Shown one piece after another: positions 6,028 through 8,469 of a DNA stretch of 8,469 bases; position 1 is the first letter of the stretch; every line of letters starts with the position of its first letter. The position numbers and the translations under genes are program-made. Under the pieces are notes generated by a model, which was not told the DNA's origin, made no database searches, and was given only the letters and a program-made list of their open reading frames with translations. Source of the DNA: Chloroflexota bacterium (GTDB taxonomy: Bacteria > Chloroflexota > Dehalococcoidia > Dehalococcoidales > UBA2162); NCBI GenBank assembly GCA_016193545.1, contig JACPSA010000069.1, forward strand, positions 1 through 8,469, in the 5' to 3' direction.

Positions 6028-7068
6028 GTGTTCATCACCATAATAATCGGCTTAGCGGTACTATCGGCACTTATCATTACTCACGAGCTGGGGCATTTTA
6101 TTACCGCTAAAGCTTCCGGCGTTAGAGTCGAAGAATTCGGGATTGGTTTTCCCCCACGGCTATTATCATTTAAACGGGGCGAAACACGCTACTCACTGAA
6201 TGCGATACCCTTCGGTGGCTTTAACAAGCTGGCCGGTGAAGAAGACCCCAATGTACCCAGGAGTCTGGCCGGTAAGAGCCGGGGCACCAGGTTACTGGTC
6301 CTCAGTGCCGGTTCATTGATGAACCTGCTTCTGGCCCTGATACTGTTTTCGGTGAGTTATCTTTTCCCACGTCCGGCAGCTAGCGGACAGGTAGTAGTGG
6401 TGCAGGTAACCCCTGGCTCTCCAGCCGCCATTGCCGGTATCGCAACGGGAGACATCATCCTGAGTGTAAATGGCCAGCCCGTAGTCAGCAGCTATGAGTT
6501 GCAGCAACATATCATGAATAACCTGGGAAAAGAGACCACACTGCTAATCCAGCATCCGGATTCAGCCAAGACGAGCATCCAACTCATACCTCGATTAGAG
6601 CCTCCGGAAGGGCAGGGGGCAGTTGGCATCGCGATGAGTACCGTAAAACGCTACCCTCTCTGGCAGATAATACCCCTGGGCGCAATCGAGATGGTTGAGA
6701 CGGTTATTATGTGGGTAGGCGGGTTGGTCGGTATATTTACCGGTGAAGCTGCTGGTTCATTACTCGGCCCGGTGGGGATTGTCCAGCTAACCGGTGAGGT
6801 AGCTGAAACTGGCATCGTATCCTTGCTCAGCGTCTCTGCGATGATAAGCCTGATACTGGGCATAATGAATTTACTCCCCCTCCCGGCAATAGATGGCGGC
6901 CGGATTACCTTCCTCTTCCTGGAATGGGTACGCCGTGGCAAGCGAATCTCACCCAGAGCCGAAGGGCTCGTGCACCTTATCGGCCTGGTATTATTCTTAC
7001 TGCTCTTTCTGGCCATTACCTACCAGGACATCATGCGCCTGATAAGAGGAGAGACCCTAATACCATGA
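6028..7068 (+). CDS. rseP: RseP-type site-2 intramembrane zinc metalloprotease with one PDZ domain
   Basis: This M50-family membrane protease cuts substrates within the bilayer; homologues release anti-sigma factors or clear leftover signal peptides. The first transmembrane helix carries the zinc motif HELGH (19-23). A beta-hairpin PFGGFNKLAGEEDP (61-74) and a second hydrophobic segment (88-113) follow. A single PDZ domain spans about 118-190 with VTPGSPAAIAGIATGD and VNGQPV, whereas E. coli RseP has two. GPVGI (247-251) and NLLPLPAIDGGR (281-292) complete the active site, with D289 as third zinc ligand, and a last helix spans 313-332. At 346 aa it is close to one-PDZ relatives. The GTG start has GGAGG seven bases upstream. 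The ATGA overlap couples it to ispG. Its substrate cannot be told; no sigma or anti-sigma gene is nearby. Confidence 0.95.
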   Translation: MFITIIIGLAVLSALIITHELGHFITAKASGVRVEEFGIGFPPRLLSFKRGETRYSLNAIPFGGFNKLAGEEDPNVPRSLAGKSRGTRLLVLSAGSLMNLLLALILFSVSYLFPRPAASGQVVVVQVTPGSPAAIAGIATGDIILSVNGQPVVSSYELQQHIMNNLGKETTLLIQHPDSAKTSIQLIPRLEPPEGQGAVGIAMSTVKRYPLWQIIPLGAIEMVETVIMWVGGLVGIFTGEAAGSLLGPVGIVQLTGEVAETGIVSLLSVSAMISLILGIMNLLPLPAIDGGRITFLFLEWVRRGKRISPRAEGLVHLIGLVLFLLLFLAITYQDIMRLIRGETLIP

Positions 7069-8111
7069 ATACGCGTAGAGTCAGTAAACCAATTCAAATC
7101 GGCAAGGTCACCGTCGGTGGCGATGCTCCCATCATCGTGCAGTCGATGACTAACACCGATACTCGTGATGTTATGTCAACTATCCGACAAATCAAGGAGC
7201 TGGAAGACTGCGACTGTGAGCTGGTGCGGGTGGCCGTGCCGGACAGCCAGGCGGCACAGGCAATCGCCGCCATCAAGAAAGGCATCTCTATCCCTTTGAT
7301 TGCCGATATTCACTTCGACTACCGGCTGGCTTTAGCTGCGCTCAAGGCGGGCGTCGATGGACTGCGCTTGAACCCGGGCAACATCAGCGACCCGGCAAAG
7401 GTCAAAGCCGTTGTGCAGGCGGCTAAAGAAAGAGGCGTCCCCATCCGCATCGGGGTGAATGCCGGCAGTTTACCCAAAAAAGTAGACCCGGCTCTGAGTA
7501 CCGCTAAAAATATGGTTGAGGCCGCCCTGGAGCAGATAAGGCTGCTGGAGAGCCTCGACTTCGACTTGATTAAAGTCTCGTTGAAAGCCTTCGATGTGCC
7601 GACGACTATCGAAGCCTACCAGGATATTGCGCAGAAGATACCCTATCCCCTGCATATCGGCATTACCGAAGCCGGCACGCCCAGGACAGGCATTATCCGC
7701 AGCACCGCTGGCATCAGCACCCTGCTCTATCTGGGCATCGGCGACACCATCCGCGTGTCACTGACCTCCCACCCCCGGGAAGAGGTCTTCGCCGGCTATG
7801 AAATCCTGAAAAGCCTGAACCTGCGCCAGCATGGGCCGGTGCTGGTCAGTTGCCCATCCTGCGGACGGACTGAGGTCGATATTATCAAAATAGCTGAAGC
7901 GGTCGAAAAAGAGCTGCTCAATGTTACCAAGCCAATCAAGGTAGCCGTGATGGGCTGCGTGGTCAATGGCCCCGGCGAAGCCAGTGACGCCGATGTCGGC
8001 ATCGCCTGCGGCAAAGGCAAAGCCATCCTCTTCAAAAAAGGCGAGAAGATTGGCGTGATTGAGGAAAAGGATTTTGTCAGGGTACTGATGGAGGAAGTGG
8101 AGAGGTTTTAG
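7065..8111 (+). CDS. ispG: 4-hydroxy-3-methylbut-2-en-1-yl diphosphate synthase (IspG/GcpE)
   Basis: IspG is the [4Fe-4S] enzyme that reduces MEcPP to HMBPP, the penultimate MEP-pathway step. The TIM-barrel part shows VQSMTNTDTRD (25-35), ADIHFDYRLAL (80-90), LRLNPGNI (100-107) and IRIGVNAGSLPKK (127-139). The cluster ligands are C263 and C266 (SCPSCGRTE) and C298 with E305 (MGCVVNGPGEA), exactly 7 below E. coli C270, C273, C305 and E312. The 348-aa length fits the compact bacterial form without the inserted domain of plants. The frame is open back to 6924, but that would add 47 non-family residues over rseP. The ATG at 7065 overlaps the rseP stop by 4 bases (ATGA), with AGAGGAGAG about 13 bases upstream. 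It is oxygen-sensitive in known cases and needs an electron donor not encoded here. Confidence 0.98.
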   Translation: MNTRRVSKPIQIGKVTVGGDAPIIVQSMTNTDTRDVMSTIRQIKELEDCDCELVRVAVPDSQAAQAIAAIKKGISIPLIADIHFDYRLALAALKAGVDGLRLNPGNISDPAKVKAVVQAAKERGVPIRIGVNAGSLPKKVDPALSTAKNMVEAALEQIRLLESLDFDLIKVSLKAFDVPTTIEAYQDIAQKIPYPLHIGITEAGTPRTGIIRSTAGISTLLYLGIGDTIRVSLTSHPREEVFAGYEILKSLNLRQHGPVLVSCPSCGRTEVDIIKIAEAVEKELLNVTKPIKVAVMGCVVNGPGEASDADVGIACGKGKAILFKKGEKIGVIEEKDFVRVLMEEVERF

Positions 8112-8113
8112 CG

Positions 8114-8469
8114 ATGGGAGACGGAACCAAAGAGAATCCCTATACCCGTGAAGATGTGCTCAGGCTGATTGAGCAGAACGGCGGTAAAGCCGAAGGGCTT
8201 GACCTGTCCGCAAAGCACTTTGCCAGAGGTATCGACCTGCGCCGGTTTAACCTGCGGGGAATCATCCTCAAGAAGGCTGTGTTAGAGGGCGCCCATCTTG
8301 AGGAAGCTGATTTATGGGTCGCTCACCTCGAAGGAGCCGTTCTACAAGAAGCCCACCTTGAGCGGGCTGTTTTACGGAGCGACCATTTAGAGGGTGCTGA
8401 CTTACGGCACGCTCACCTTGAGGGAACCAATTTATGGGGTGCTCACCTTCAGAAAGCTGACTTACGGGA
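8114..8469 (+). CDS. Pentapeptide-repeat protein, 3' end outside window
   Basis: The ATG at 8114 lies 2 bases after the ispG stop, with GGAGAGG eight bases upstream, and the frame stays open through 118 codons to the window edge. Residues 1-26 (MGDGTKENPYTREDVLRLIE then a Gly-rich turn) form a polar helical cap. From residue 28 the sequence becomes A(D/N)LXX-type pentapeptides, degenerate at first (LDLSAKHFARGIDLRRFNL) and regular from residue 50. Such proteins fold as right-handed quadrilateral beta-helices; some mimic DNA and protect gyrase, but most have no known role. Here every second pentapeptide reads [A/D]HL[E/Q]x and the others A[D/V/N]L[W/R/Q]x, so histidines would line two opposite faces. 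There is no signal peptide or membrane segment in the visible part. Its position suggests cotranscription with ispG; a functional link is unproven. Confidence 0.9.
   Translation, partial: MGDGTKENPYTREDVLRLIEQNGGKAEGLDLSAKHFARGIDLRRFNLRGIILKKAVLEGAHLEEADLWVAHLEGAVLQEAHLERAVLRSDHLEGADLRHAHLEGTNLWGAHLQKADLR
8261..8469 (+). repeat. Tandem 30-bp coding repeat in the pentapeptide gene
   Basis: Seven consecutive units (the last cut at 29 bases) start at 8261, 8291, 8321, 8351, 8381, 8411 and 8441, in register with the reading frame and with no spacers. Each unit encodes two pentapeptides. The first-slot leucine is CTC or CTT in six units and TTA in one; the second-slot leucine is TTA in six and CTA in one. 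That codon alternation shows the amplified unit is 30 bp rather than 15 bp. The units have diverged, so expansion is not very recent. The array continues past the window edge. Confidence 0.85.

Noticed and set aside
6651..7016. 121-codon minus-strand open frame
   Set aside because: It is antisense to the rseP active-site region, its translation is low-complexity Ser/Pro/Arg/Ile, and it has no ribosome site: a shadow of rseP.
6924..7064. Upstream extension of ispG by 47 residues
   Set aside because: It lies fully inside rseP in another frame, resembles no IspG N-terminus, and the ATG at 7065 gives the standard beginning and an ATGA overlap.
618..8111. A novel multi-gene system within the central cluster
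   Set aside because: Each gene is a recognised housekeeping family with intact motifs, and the order matches a widely conserved bacterial arrangement.
8261..8469. CRISPR array or non-coding tandem repeat
   Set aside because: The 30-bp units are contiguous without spacers, stay in frame and encode pentapeptide repeats.

Overview
The window is a bacterial chromosome segment holding one long, tightly packed plus-strand gene cluster that runs from about position 547 past the right edge. Its order is rpsB, tsf, pyrH, frr, uppS, cdsA, dxr, rseP, ispG, then an open-ended pentapeptide-repeat gene. Gene order, the short one-module EF-Ts, moderate GC, frequent TTG/GTG starts and the N-terminus of the pentapeptide protein together suggest Chloroflexota, most likely class Dehalococcoidia. 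This rests on remembered gene order and protein style, not on a database comparison.

Left edge (1-617): the first 37 bases may be the tail of a plus-strand gene. A small unrecognised minus-strand gene (54-404) follows, with a hairpin at its 3' end and a near-perfect sigma-70-type promoter (436-464). That promoter lies inside the longest possible reading frame and therefore fixes the true start further downstream. The divergent spacer to rpsB contains a 16-bp palindrome (491-506) and a good promoter for the large cluster (547-575).

Central cluster (618-8111): the first four genes serve translation and nucleotide supply (ribosomal protein S2, EF-Ts, UMP kinase, ribosome recycling factor). The next five serve isoprenoid and membrane metabolism: Dxr and IspG are two steps of the MEP pathway, UppS uses the resulting isoprenoid diphosphates to make the polyprenyl carrier lipid, CdsA makes CDP-diacylglycerol, and RseP is a site-2 intramembrane protease. 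Gaps are 2 to 27 bases or small overlaps, except 84 bases before dxr, where a weak secondary promoter is possible. All catalytic motifs checked are intact and no gene is broken.

Right edge (8112-8469): an ATG two bases after the ispG stop opens a pentapeptide-repeat protein cut off by the window. Its repeat is organised as a 30-bp (10-residue) unit, with a His-Leu-Glu pentapeptide alternating with an Asp/Val/Asn pentapeptide. This is the least ordinary part of the window. I found no CRISPR array, mobile element, tRNA, rRNA or clear undescribed multi-gene system; most of the window is conserved housekeeping DNA.
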